Positions 15,001-26,260 of a DNA stretch of 64,000 nt are shown here, one piece after another (within the stretch, counting starts at the first letter, position 1; each line of letters opens with the position of its first letter). Below the pieces are notes generated by a model that saw nothing but the letters and a program-made list of their open reading frames with translations, ran no database searches and was not told the DNA's origin. The position numbers were made by a program, and so were the translations under genes. This stretch comes from Marchantia polymorpha subsp. ruderalis (taxonomy: Eukaryota; Streptophyta; Marchantiopsida; Marchantiales; Marchantiaceae), in the NCBI GenBank assembly GCA_037833965.1, contig AP031352.1, positions 8,846,501 to 8,910,500 on the forward strand, read 5' to 3'.

Positions 15001-18000
15001 CGCAGACCTTGTTTTACCCCCGTATAAATATTGTTGGGAAACACATGCCTAAACGAGAACAGTCATTGGAAGACATACTATTCTCATGCCAGTTGATTTG
15101 AGAGACACACCTGCATAGACGATATGTAGCCACAAGTTTCCTTGCAAGTTCACGAGCCTCAAGATAACCATATGAATATAGAGTTATCTCAGATATTAGG
15201 GCATAATCTGGAACCATCATAGCGACAGTTCGAAACAACGCCTTTAAGTTATCAGGCAACTCGGAACGTCCAGCATATCCAGGATTCATGGTGATGAACA
15301 CACTGCAACTAGGTTTCAGTGTAAGTCTGGTGCCTTCGAAGTCAAAAGATGTCATGAGCGCCGCCTTAGCTCTCTGAATCGTCAGAATCTGCTGTGCTAT
15401 GACACTTAGCACCTGTGAAAGTACATGACATTGTCAGGAAAGGGTAGAACTCATGATACTTGCATAGTTGCCTCCATTCAAAGCAGGACGCTCGTGGTGG
15501 TATCCTTTTCTAGAAACGTCAAAAGATCACATGTAAGAAACAGACTGTCGTTCTTAAGTTTGAAACTAGTATCTCATGATCACTGGCAGAGATTATCCTT
15601 CCGAGAAAAGTTTGCGCTGAACATTAAAGTTTTATGTCTATTCTTATGAGACCAATCTGCAACTTGCGTCTGTCTTTACATGGAGATAACAGGAAGCAAG
15701 TCAAAGAGGTGCATGGTAAATACCAACACACAAGATACGAAACATTGTCCTTTCCGTGCTTACATTTATGTCGCCAACAAGCTGATATTATGAAGCACGC
15801 TCATCCACTGGCTGAAGCTAGAAATTAAAATCAAAAGCGGTCTGACTGCATGTGATGCGAGTCTGCTAACAGTACCAGGAGGTCCTTACCTCTAGGTCAA
15901 TTCGATTGAATTCATCAAAACATGCCCAAGCACCAGAACTGGCCAATCCTTTGAAAAATTTTCCCATAGCAAGATAGTCCAAACCATCAGAGCAATTGAA
16001 AACAACACACTGCATCGCGATAGCTTTTGCTAGATCCTTGGTGGTCTCAGTTTTACCAGTTCCTGAGTAAGCAATCAAGCACATGGAATTAGGAACAACT
16101 TTTCTGAACCACACCATGCTGCGATATTTTCAAGAAGAAAGAAGCGTGTTGTTCCAAAATACCTGCTGGACCTTCAGGAGCTCCACCCAGATTGAGATGC
16201 AGAGCACCCATAAGAGTACGGTAGCATCGATCTGTAAGTGGGGTGATAACTAAGCGTGGACTGTTGCCAAGATATTCGAAGGCATACTGCAAGCCCGCAT
16301 TAATCATCCGTACCATCACGTTTTCCTCTTCGAAGTAATACCTACACAATTGACGGTATGAATACTCAAACTGATCCGAACTAGAATTAAGAATACAGGC
16401 TAAAAGAAAGTGCCTTTGTCTTTGGTTTTTCCACCAGATGAAGAAAGCCAGACAGAGAATGTCAACCTTTAAGCAGATTCGACGGATAAGCCACGAGTCT
16501 TGAGTTCAGGAAGTCACAACTTTAAGCCTCTAAGCTCAACGTCATCAGGACACGTTTGTACAGCTTAAAATACATACAACGATGACATTATGCATGGCCG
16601 TATCAAATATGTGTCTGGCGCAAAGGTAAAAAAGAAATGGACTAACTTCCCTTGGATGAATGAATTCGTTTTTCTTTGTAAAACGCGTTCTGAGCAGCCA
16701 GCATGCTAATAACATAATTAATATGAAGAGAAAAGACCTTAGTTGGCAAATCCAATCGAAGTCTGTCTCATCTTTCAGTTGTGCGTCTGCTAAACTCTTC
16801 ACCACGTCTCGTGCGTGAACATCGAGCACAATCAGGGCCCCAATCGTCTTTCTCTCGAGCTTAGTGAGTTTACCACGAACCTGGAAGAAATGATGTAATG
16901 AACTTGAAGGAAGATCTGTGCTGAAACCAGAATTGCTTCTATACTCGTGAAAGTAAGATTGCTTCTATACGCGTGCCGGCTACTTCACTCCTTTCTTATT
17001 TCATATTGAGATGAAAATTTGGAAACATTAGCTCGAATGATCGAAACCACATGATTCATGACGTGTTCCTCACCTCCATATAAAACTGGGATTACCTTGT
17101 TCACTATTCCTTGAAGTTGAAGAGTGCACTTTTGCTCGTACTCCCTCAAGTTATTCTGGCGAATGCTTTCTATAACCTCTGCAGTCCAGTACATTTGTGA
17201 TACACATATTGCCACCTGTCCAGGCCAATCGAGCAGCCACTCGACCCGGGACTTCACTGCATATGCCTTGAAAGCACGAGTTGTCACATAGCGCAAACTT
17301 GTTCTCATTGTTTGCTCCACCTGCAATAACGAAAAGGAGGTCTTCTGAGGTCTTTAATAACGAAACGAGGTCTTCAATACATGTCAGGAGCAGGTTGACA
17401 CATGGTGGTCCACGGCGCTTTGGGAGTTAATGTACACGGGAAAACTGCTAGGAAAGACACTCTAAAAATATAAGTATTACCTAAACAAAAAAGGTCCTCC
17501 TGCTTCACAAGAGATCTAAGATCGTCTATTTCATCGAGTTTGGTATTCAGATAATGCCACAGTCATGGACGTGTGAATATAGCACATGGTTGGCAAGATA
17601 TCTGAAAACTGTAGCAAAAGAACAAAAGACCTTCAGGTTTGGTATGATTGGCAAACTGAGCTCAAACCTGCGTGAACCATTTCTCCACCGCACCCTTCGC
17701 AGCTTTGGGGTTCACGATCATATCGAACTCTACTCGTTCTCCCTCCTCACTTAGCATTGCAACAATGAAAAGATGTGGGGTAAACTCAATGAGATGTATT
17801 CCTTCAAAAATCTTCTTGAGGAACGGCTGCACCCTAAGGGGATCTTTGGTCTCCGCCAATATTTCTAGTAGTTCGTCATTGGACAGAAAGTAAAATCTGA
17901 AAGAAAAAACAAGTAGGTCAAAACGATGACTTCCTAACGTTGCAGCAAGACCCAAAAACGGGAGAAAAAATTTTACAGTCTCTACACTTAGTTACTATGT

Positions 18001-21000
18001 AAGTATTTTATTCCCTCTATACAGCTACCCTGAAAAGGCATGCGCGACATCGGAATGAAACCTGCTACTGTATATAAAATCGCTATCTGGGACGATCCTC
18101 TATTTTTCAATGTTCAGCGTATGTGAAAAAACAAAAATCTCCAGGTTTTCAGAATCTTATGATGTGTATAAGTACTGGTCTTCTGTACATATTTAGGGCT
18201 CATTCTCTAGTACTCGCATCCGAAGGATGACCACTTACCTGGGAAAGGCAAGGCGTTTAGTCTCCAGATAGTCATTCAAGCCTGATTGTATCACATCAAG
18301 ATCCTTATTATTCTGGATCAGGTCCTGGTATATTTCTTCATCATTACCTACTGACATGGCATCCGGGTTCATCTTTAGCTTCTTCATGATATTTCTCCAC
18401 ACTCTATCAACTTGCAAGAACCTGCGCCCTTCTGTGGGCATTTGCTGCATGATATCTTCAGATGTAAAGATAGGCTCAAGATACGTCCATTGCATTTGGC
18501 ATTTTAGCCACTCGTCAATAATCTGCGGACACAATTCCATCAAGAGAAACATTAACGTCGAGAAATATAAAGGAAATTTATCACGGTCATGAGAAATAAC
18601 TAGTAGCAGCTAAGGCAACCATAGATGAAAGAGAGATCCAATCGACGTCACAAGGAACAACCGAATATGTAAAAATCTTTAGCTTACCGTGTCTGGAATC
18701 TTACCTTCTTCATCAAGGTTAGCTTTTCAAGCCAAATTTTGACACGATCCTCAAAGGGTCCAACATAAGGGGATGCTTGCATCGACTGAGTTTTCAAGAG
18801 CTGGTCATCCAGCTGAGTCTGGAGATCATCGATATTGCACAAAATACTTGTACCGGTACTATGCCAATCTTTGTAATCAAAATTGATCCCCATCCATTCT
18901 CCTTGCATTTTGTCGAGAGACCGTTCAAGACCATATTCTTTACTTGCAATCTCGCTTATCTGCCAAGCGTCCCAGCTCAATAATGTGAGTAAGGATCAAA
19001 GAACATCCATTTGAGCAGTCTGTATCAAAAGGAAGAAGTCCACAGAATGCTAAGCTTGGTAGAGACTCCAGGTTCTTACCTCCTGACATTGGGGAGTGTA
19101 CTCTGGCATTTTTAGTGTGATGAATTTGCGAGTTGAGAAGCTCAGAGATACTTCGAAGCCGAGCATTTCAGACAATTTCTTCCAGTGTCGGTCCCGCATA
19201 CCAGGGGCTCGAAGAGCAGCTATGAACGGTACATTAACCTGCATGTAGAATATAAATCGCTCCATCAGTTCTTAAAACTCCAGGTCTCCTAAGTAGCCAA
19301 TGCTGCTACTCTATCACAAATGCCAAATTCTGACCCCAGCTTTCGATTGTTTAGAGAAAAGCTTACTTCTACACGAGCGCCAACTGTTCTTTTTACCACA
19401 TATTTATTTCAGGTGAATAAGGACCTTAATCACTTCTACTTCTCAATCACTTCTACATGTTCGAACGTGTATCGACGATCGAGCATAAACAAATAGAATG
19501 CCTGAGGTAGAATGCACCTAACAACTCCGACGCACGAGTCAGCTCTTCCTGGCTGTAATACTACAATTGGGACCCAACTGAAACCTGGATGGTGAAACTC
19601 GTACCTGAAACTCTGTAATTCTCTTCTTCAGGTCCTCTGCTACTATTTTAGTTTCAACATTGGTCATCATCTTCGCGCATTTTGCAGAAGCTCGAAACCA
19701 TTTCTCCATATTCAAAACCATTTCTTCCCCATTTATATCTTGAAATGGGCCATCCATCCAAGCTGGCCATATGCGAAGAAAGTCGTTGCAGGTATGCCAG
19801 AGCATACCGTGCAACTCAAAAGCCTTTTCAAGTTGCTCTATAAGGGCATATTCAGTGACAAACAAGCCGAGGATCTGCAGTAAATATAATCGCATCAGCT
19901 TCTTTTTGAGCGACTATATCTGTGGTAAGAAAAACTTTCAGTTTCCTGAAAACTCGAGAGTCGTCCGGAGAGAAGAGAAAACCACTTGCTAACAGTATGT
20001 CCAGGTCACTTCAAGAAGACGAGAACCAGGATTAAATGAATACAATTCGGCAAGAGTGATCATTCTGGACCAACTAAAGACGGTGTGAAAACATCAAATA
20101 CGAAAACGAACATAACTTTGTGCTAAAGTCTGTGAAAGTTGTAGTGTCCACAACTCTTTAAATGACATCGATACAACAAAACTGGTATGCGAGTATCCAG
20201 GTGTGCAGAGAAAGCGAATTAGATGGCCTGAGAACAAGAGCTCTAAAGTAGAGACAATCTGGACGATAGTTGCTATAAGAGAATCATCATCAGGACTGAC
20301 TATATATACAAATCATGCTTCTCTTACGACAGGGTAAGCAAGCATATTCATTACTCTCTTCGCCAAACTGACTGATAAATGTCACCAACGAGTCCAAAAG
20401 CCTTCAACAGGAAAACAGTGCAGAGCAGCATCAAAGCATTGCCGATTATCGAAAAGGTCACTTAGGAAGCTTCAACCTGAGGCTCAAAGGCAATAAACGA
20501 GACTTGCCTCCTCCCTACTGTTGTACAAAGAAGCTAGGTCAAGATATCGCTTGAGTTTATCCTCCATCTCTTGGCAGTAAATGATTCTCTCCTCCCAGGC
20601 CTCGATTTGTCCCAACAGCATAAATTCCTTCATAACCTCGGCTAGAGCCTTAATATCTATCATCAGTTGTTTGGAATTCAAATTGTGCTCTGCAGAGTAG
20701 GCCATCTGCATCGTTTTAACAGCAAGTTAATCAGCAGATTCGTATTTCGCATTTGCATTCAAGGGCCAGTAACATATAGACAATTGATACCGTATGGAAC
20801 ATTTCTCCTGGTTAACTGTTGCGATGTGCAAGGAGTCCACTCATACTGTAGTAAAACCCCTCCCCTTTTCGGTCAAATGAATCTCAATGCTCTTTTCTGC
20901 GGGTTTTTTGCTACTTCAACTAGAAGAACGAATTTTGGGGCCTTGCTGAAAGAAGAAACACCTAACCTTCTTGCGTGTGATACTTTGTTCAACCTCATCA

Positions 21001-24000
21001 ACAACTCGCTGAATTCTCTGTGGCCAAGATACAGTTTGCCAAAATGCATCATCCTCGCCTTCAGGTACCATAAACCTTGCTCTTCCGAGCATTTCCCACA
21101 CCTGGTCCCGTGACATGGCTCATAAATGGGTTCGAATCAATTTTGATTTCTGATACAGGTTATATCAGACTAGGAACCGAAAATTTAAACCGTAAAGAGT
21201 TGTATTGCCTGAAGGGAAATTTATATAACATTTTTAAAGAATGTCATAACAAATAGTAAGCTGCCAACACACAACAAATATCGAAAATTTTCAGCTTGCT
21301 AACCGTTGAACTTAATGTTTGATTAGACGACCCAGCTAAAGCCGGACCAATCTGTTCAAACGAACTTCGTGTAGCAACCAATTCTCTGTGAAGCAATTTC
21401 GGACTGGAGCTTAACTAACCAGGGCTCAGCTAACCTGTTGGGATTGCTGGACATCTTGTCTGCGCTGCGGTATGTCGAATCTGATTTCGGCGATATACTT
21501 TACCATGCTATCAAGATCTTCCGCATTATCGATGGGTCTGCAGTACATAATTAGAATAAAAGTTTACGCATCGCGTATTCAATACATATTTCCCTCATTC
21601 GCACGTCTTCTTCGTGCTTCATATACACGACCTTTTTGCAGAATCCAAGCCAGGATGCAAAAAACGCACTACAAAAAAGGTTAAAAGTACTTGAGGTTTG
21701 AGAGGGATACTTGAGCATCCTTGTTTCCATAGTAGTGTATTTCCACCGAACGACTTCGTTCTTTTTTGCCGTCTCGGTCATCACTTGTGTGCAGAGCTGA
21801 TAGGCGAGACTTCTTGCTTTTTTACCAAGCACGTCACGTACTCTGCTGCAATCAATAAGAAACATACTCGCAAGCGTTTCTTTATCGGATCTTAGCTTCA
21901 CATGATCAGCAACCTACAGAAACAAAAGCATCCTGCTCTCCAGAGTCAAACTCACTTTACATGTAAATCAGAGACTATAAGTTTAGCTGCACTTACAAAT
22001 CCTGCCTATGTCTATCTCGTTTCAGAAGCTGTAAACCTGGTGACCGATTAAAAACCCAAAGAAGTAGTAAATCGCAGAAAACAAAAAAATACGACCGACT
22101 TGAAGGTTCACCAATTCTTATGCTTTCAGTTATCAAGTTCACGACGAGGATTGCGACAAGATATTGTCGAACCTGAAGAAATCGGGTGACCTCAGCTTCA
22201 TAATCTTCAAGAGTGTGATTATCTGCCTGATACTTTTCCAGATACTCATCGACGTTTAGCTCCAAAAGATCTTGAAATACAGCATACATTTGCTCCAAAT
22301 TTTTGGGCACCAAAAAGTTTAGTTCTAGAACTTCCTGCGTGTGAAAATTCGCTGATTGTAACCGGACAGCAGTAAAAGGTTTCTTCATTTGAAAATCAGC
22401 ACGAACTACAACAGGTTATTGGTTTCATTCTCCGAATTTCAAAAATCGCACATTCCTTGGCCTACGCTAAGAAAATAACGAAACGAAGCAGAGAGATGCA
22501 AATGACACCTCTATGATTGTTCGAGCTGTTTCTACTCGTTGCTCCTCAAGTGAAACTGCTGGAAGAATATCTGGCTCCGACGTTGTGAAAAGAGAACGTA
22601 TCCTCGATTTGAGACCTTCGACAGACTGTACGCATTCCACCATATCCTCAAGCAGTGCCACCATTGTTTGGAGAACGTGCTCCAGTGATGGCTTATAAAT
22701 CAAGCGATCGTCATCCACCATCAAAAATAACCTGAACAGAGGCTCCTTCGGAACCTCCTCGACCTTTCCTTCTCCTACACTAAAATCACCTTCCCGGAAA
22801 GTGGAGGATCGGCCTACTTCTACATGTAGCTCACCAATAAAAGATTGCAGTCTGGGCTTCGCAAGGTAAACTTTGACGTCGTCTATCGCTGTTCTTTTCG
22901 TCCTGTAGAAGTCGATGTATGTTTTGAACTCTTCAACAGAAGATATCACTAATTCTTGTAGCTGCTCAGACATTGTCAAATCTAAGCGAGTTACGAACTT
23001 AATGAGCTTATCTTTGGCGACTTCAGAAAGCTCGGCAACTACAGGAGCGAGGTCCTCGACCATTCCAGCAATTCTAGAAGGCCATCTGCGGACATGAGCA
23101 CACGACTTATGTCAGAGCGTACTTCTTCGTCCACTGTTATGTACTTCAGTCAGTTCTATCACAGTTACAGCTGTTTAAATCAAATGAAGAGATGTTGACT
23201 TGCATCCCACTTGACTCATTCCTTTGCATAAAATCAAGAAAAAAGGCTCATCAAAAGCTGGGAAGAGTTACACGAACGATTCATTAAGAGGAGCCAATAT
23301 TACTTACTCGTATTTAAGGTAGGAAGTTTGGTCTTCTATATGTGCCTTCTGTGCTCGTTCAAACTTGCTAAGCTTCCAAGGTTTCTCTTGCTTGTAGAAG
23401 AGCGGACAGACAAGAGTGAAAAGCTCGATATCGAGATGTGAATGGAAGTGCTGCAATGCACGCAAAAATGCTTCGTCTGCAACAACAAGATTCCTGATCA
23501 TGTGGATCCTCGTGTGCCTATAGTCACTCTGGGGAGCAAATTCCAGTGGTAAACAGCCTTGCCTGCAGTTCAGACGAAGTTGTCACTTACAATACGCCAC
23601 CCTTTTATTGCCGAACTGAGGACGAATCTAAGAAGTATGTTCCAGTGAATCACAGGCTGAAAAGCTTATCAGCCTAGAAACTAGACAATTCGAAAAACTC
23701 GATTGCTGAAGAAGCTTTGAACTTCCACCGTTCTGTGACGTGAATGCAGGACTGTGGGATATATAGACCAGCGCCTTGCAATACCTTTCAGACGATAGCT
23801 TTATTTCACCAGAAGTCTTCAAACTTTGTGTACCATGTCATGACGCGACAGAAAGGAGCGCCGTTAGAGTAAAATGTGTGCAACAGGACAAAATGCAAAC
23901 ACCTAACTTATGACTTCTTTCTTTCAAAATACCTGAGTTGAACTGATCATATGCAGTATGTTGAGGCGGTAGTAGAAGTTTTCACCTTGCTAAAGGAGCC

Positions 24001-26260
24001 CTTGATTTGCCAACTGGTAAAATTTTAAGAGCCAATAGTCTCTCCCTCACATCCATGTTCGTGGCAAACTCATACTCCAGAATGTATTTATTAACACTTC
24101 TACGAAAGTCAACTCGACACTCTTCCAAGCAATCTTTTACAACATCGAGATGGAGAAAGCATAGATTCCATCCCGCAACCCTCATAATTCGAGTCATCAT
24201 GAGCTCATCCATATGCTCGGGATTAAGGAAAGGAAGTTCTTCAATCAGCCAGAAGCATCGCTGTAAGAAAATTGTAACAAACAGTCATAGAGTTTTCAAA
24301 ACCAGCAAAATGACCTTAGATCGACGTCAAATTAAATCACTGACTAATCATGATTTTTTTTGGAGAAATTAAGACGGGCTAAGAAGGTCCAAGCAAACAG
24401 CTAATTACTGAAGGTGTTTTTTTTCTCGCCGTACTATTTAAGTTTTTTGACAATAACTGTAACTGTCGCTATATCCTGAGCAATATTGTCCACTGATCTT
24501 AACAAATACAATCAACTCAAGCTGCGGTGATCTGAATAGTGCTCCAAGAACCAGTTCACACTGAGGCGTTACCAATTCAGCTTCCATACTATCACGCAGG
24601 TCTTCAGCATGAAGTCGTCTTAATATGAAGCTCGTCTCACTCTCATAGTCAAAGATCAGATTAAGCCTGCCAGATATACATATTTCGTTATATTACATCT
24701 GCTTGGCCTGCTCTTGCTTCAAGTTCGTTCTCTTCAAGCAGTTACAGCATGAAGAAACGTAAGAGATTTAGACATGCTGACTCGAGCCACTAATTATTTG
24801 AGACTATATAAATCTTTTACTGTATGTCCTCAAAAGTTTTGTTTACAAACCGAGAGCACATTGATCTCCTTATCTGTCTCACGCTAGCTACCTTGTCACT
24901 TGCTTTTCTTGAGTACTCAATTTCCCATCGAGGAACCATCGAATGGAATACAATTCACTTTTTTCATCGTATGATACCACAAGACACGGGTTCCATGTGA
25001 GCGTCTTGGTCTTCAAGGAGTACTTTCGAGATCGCGCTTTTAAACCTGGCTCGTTTTTTGCGAACACCTTCTCACAAAGATCAGAAAGTCACCTCGGGTT
25101 AGTGCTTCAGAGTGGCAGGTTGGATGCCTGCCATTGACTGTGCACAGATTTCACAACTTTCAAAACATTCGGCCACCTCTCAAGCAATAACTATGCTAGA
25201 CATTTGGAGATGTTTGATATTCTTTGCTTGGATGAACGAGGAACCGTGTTCTTTCTCCTCCTTTAACAACCACAAGCATCAATGCCACAGGGAATCGAGA
25301 CTTACATGTAACCTGGTGGAGTATCATGTAATCAGGCAGCTAATAGTACAATGCTTTTTGGGACTAACAATATTATTTCAATCGCCTGCTGAAACATTGT
25401 GTGCTCTGTGCACAGATCTAGCACATCATCTGCTGGTGTTGGATTATAAAATTCTGGTGCGATTGTCATAAAAGACAAGGGAGTGGGGACAAGAGGGCGT
25501 ACTTGAGTGTCACCTCTTTCAGAACAACTGACGGGTGTTGAATTTCCAGAGTCGGGTTGTCAAAGTACTTCAAACGTAAGTGACGAGCAGGTCGGACAGG
25601 ATCTGGTGGTAGCAGTTCGCCAGGTGGATTTTCCCTTTCAGGTTGCGCTGACTCCTCATCCTCAAGATCATCCACGGCGATCTGCTCAACGCGCTTCCTT
25701 TTGACCTCACGGAACAACATCAGGTCAGAAGCTTTGGTAGGAAAACTGCCCAGATCTGTAGGATCGAATTTTACTTTCGGAATTACGAATGGTTCCGTTG
25801 TTTCGATCACAAGGTTGGGATCAGGCAAGGCCTCATAATAGTAGTATTGAGATGTTGGGTCTCTCGTTAAAACCAGTTCTTCCTCTTTTTCTTCTTCGTC
25901 CTCCTCTTCCGTTGCATCCATGTCCACGTCCTGAGAAGGAGATTCCACAATCCTCTTCTTATGGTGAAGGAATTGTCTTTCACGCTCTGCTTCCTCAGCT
26001 CCAATAAGAAATATTTTCGGCACTCGAACAGTATGAAGTGCTTGCACCGAATTGCGGCCATGACGGGTCCTAGTACAGGCAGCGAAAGAAGGATTCGTTT
26101 TCGAATATTGAGACGGATTGTTGGAACAAGGAATGGTCTGGCATGAACACTCAGGAAGGCGAAATTCGAGTACATCGTCAAGTGGATTTACAGGTCTATT
26201 AGCAGGATGGACCTTTCTCCGCTTGTAAGGATAGCCTGTTGATCCCCTTAGATACATCAT
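1..26260 (-). CDS. Axonemal inner-arm dynein heavy chain (partial, 3' end outside window)
   Basis: ATP-driven minus-end microtubule motor of the flagellar axoneme, expected in sperm cells. About 37 exons (roughly 3,270 codons) can be chained on the minus strand; the gene runs off the left edge inside AAA5. Seen in order: acidic N-terminal tail, DHC_N2 linker, AAA1 ([13 protein letters not shown]; Walker B CFDEFN), AAA2 (GYSYGAKT), AAA3 ([16 protein letters not shown]), AAA4 ([10 protein letters not shown]), coiled-coil stalk with microtubule-binding tip, AAA5 (ENIGEELDP). The start at 26,260 was chosen because an in-frame stop lies directly before the first ATG. No frameshift or stop breaks the exons I traced, so the gene looks functional. 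The sequence resembles the DNAH1/3/7/12 single-headed inner-arm class; the exact orthologue is not settled. Known of the family: bryophyte sperm lack outer-arm dyneins but keep inner-arm ones, which fits. The gene as a whole is very secure, the subclass moderately so. Confidence 0.93.
215..1284 (-). other. Dynein AAA5 exons (last ones in window)
   Basis: Exons 892-1,284 and 215-460. They encode [51 protein letters not shown], then [26 protein letters not shown] and [17 protein letters not shown]. Bases 1-214 are intron. AAA6 and the C-terminal domain, about 900 residues, should lie to the left of the window. Confidence 0.9.
1876..3732 (-). other. Dynein stalk and microtubule-binding domain exons
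   Basis: Exons 3,487-3,732; 2,911-3,045; 2,395-2,667; 1,876-2,064. CC1 is [21 protein letters not shown] through KDECEAD-like [12 protein letters not shown]. It is followed by [19 protein letters not shown] and [19 protein letters not shown]. The binding tip is [20 protein letters not shown] and [12 protein letters not shown], and CC2 is [20 protein letters not shown]. The heptad layout and tip length look ordinary. The 1.9-kb intron before CC1 (3,733-5,630) shows no recognisable element. Confidence 0.92.
5631..7582 (-). other. Dynein AAA4 exons
   Basis: Exons 7,208-7,582; 6,517-6,634; 6,046-6,330; 5,631-5,840. They encode [83 protein letters not shown] and [16 protein letters not shown]. 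This is a complete AAA4 with its usual GRQS variant P-loop. The last exon ends in [13 protein letters not shown], the base of stalk helix CC1. Confidence 0.9.
7834..10177 (-). other. Dynein AAA3 exons
   Basis: Exons 10,071-10,177 (short); 9,704-9,870; 8,558-8,772; 7,834-8,231. The small exon completes the P-loop ([12 protein letters not shown]) and encodes [13 protein letters not shown]. The next gives [18 protein letters not shown] and [18 protein letters not shown], then WMDHGGW split across the intron into [20 protein letters not shown] and [16 protein letters not shown]. These are hallmark AAA3 blocks. The 2.2-kb intron upstream of 10,177 holds a copia remnant. Confidence 0.9.
10585..10890 (+). 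repeat. LTR-like copy A (5')
   Basis: This copy shares CTACCACA, CAGGTC, CTGCCA, CTCCAACTCGAA-like and CTATCACCA blocks, in order, with copies at 11,519 and 46,667. It contains a TATATATAAG stretch that could be the LTR TATA box. The three copies are diverged, so the insertion is old. Confidence 0.6.
11077..11500 (+). pseudogene. Copia polymerase remnant (reverse transcriptase/RNase H end)
   Basis: The open stretch reads [20 protein letters not shown] and [18 protein letters not shown]. This matches the 3' end of copia polymerase, where a YLSCP-type block precedes the hallmark RYLKGT. It stops at 11,329. A later frame ([15 protein letters not shown]) resembles a worn copy of the following RNase H segment. 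It is disrupted by stops and truncated at the 5' side, so it is not a host gene. Confidence 0.7.
11519..11840 (+). repeat. LTR-like copy B (3')
   Basis: This is the downstream partner of the 10,585 copy, with the same block order (CTACCACATCAGG, TGCCATAGCTC, CTCCAACTCGAAAT, GCTATCACCACCT, ACCTGATTTCT). Its divergence from copy A is clearly visible by eye, which implies great age or recombination between elements. Confidence 0.6.
12375..13765 (-). other. Dynein AAA2 exons and start of AAA3
   Basis: Exons 13,454-13,765 and 12,375-13,263. The first carries the AAA2 P-loop region [16 protein letters not shown], where most family members have GGKT rather than GAKT. The second has [20 protein letters not shown] and [12 protein letters not shown], then runs to the first half of the AAA3 P-loop ([10 protein letters not shown]), where the intron begins. 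Confidence 0.9.
14546..16341 (-). other. Dynein AAA1 exons, main ATPase site
   Basis: Exons 16,163-16,341; 15,890-16,062; 15,111-15,412; 14,546-14,852. The P-loop [17 protein letters not shown] is split by an intron after GPA-G. Walker B is [13 protein letters not shown], and the sensor region is [19 protein letters not shown]. All catalytic residues expected for the principal ATP hydrolysis site are present, so the motor should be active. Confidence 0.93.
16739..19238 (-). other. Dynein linker (DHC_N2) exons
   Basis: Exons 19,080-19,238; 18,705-18,959; 18,239-18,522; 17,668-17,896; 17,096-17,320; 16,739-16,880. Diagnostic strings are [39 protein letters not shown], and [15 protein letters not shown] followed by DFDWICQLR, all typical of the linker that swings across the AAA ring in the power stroke. 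Splice phases join cleanly, for example the arginine split between CAACTAAG at 16,739 and the next exon at 16,341. Confidence 0.9.
19605..26260 (-). other. Dynein N-terminal tail exons
   Basis: Exons I place here, 5' to 3': 25,513-26,260; about 24,508-24,667; 23,986-24,260; about 23,309-23,490; 22,509-23,073; 22,173-22,334; 21,711-21,913; 21,435-21,537; 20,967-21,101; 20,508-20,705; 19,605-19,874. The first exon encodes a basic start (MMYLRG) and a run of acidic residues ([17 protein letters not shown]), then [12 protein letters not shown]. The dynein tail normally binds intermediate and light chains and anchors the motor on the doublet; this part is poorly conserved, so the assignment rests on continuity with the motor exons. 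At least one more small exon may lie between 24,670 and 25,512. The 20,508 exon ends at a GC donor. Confidence 0.7.
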
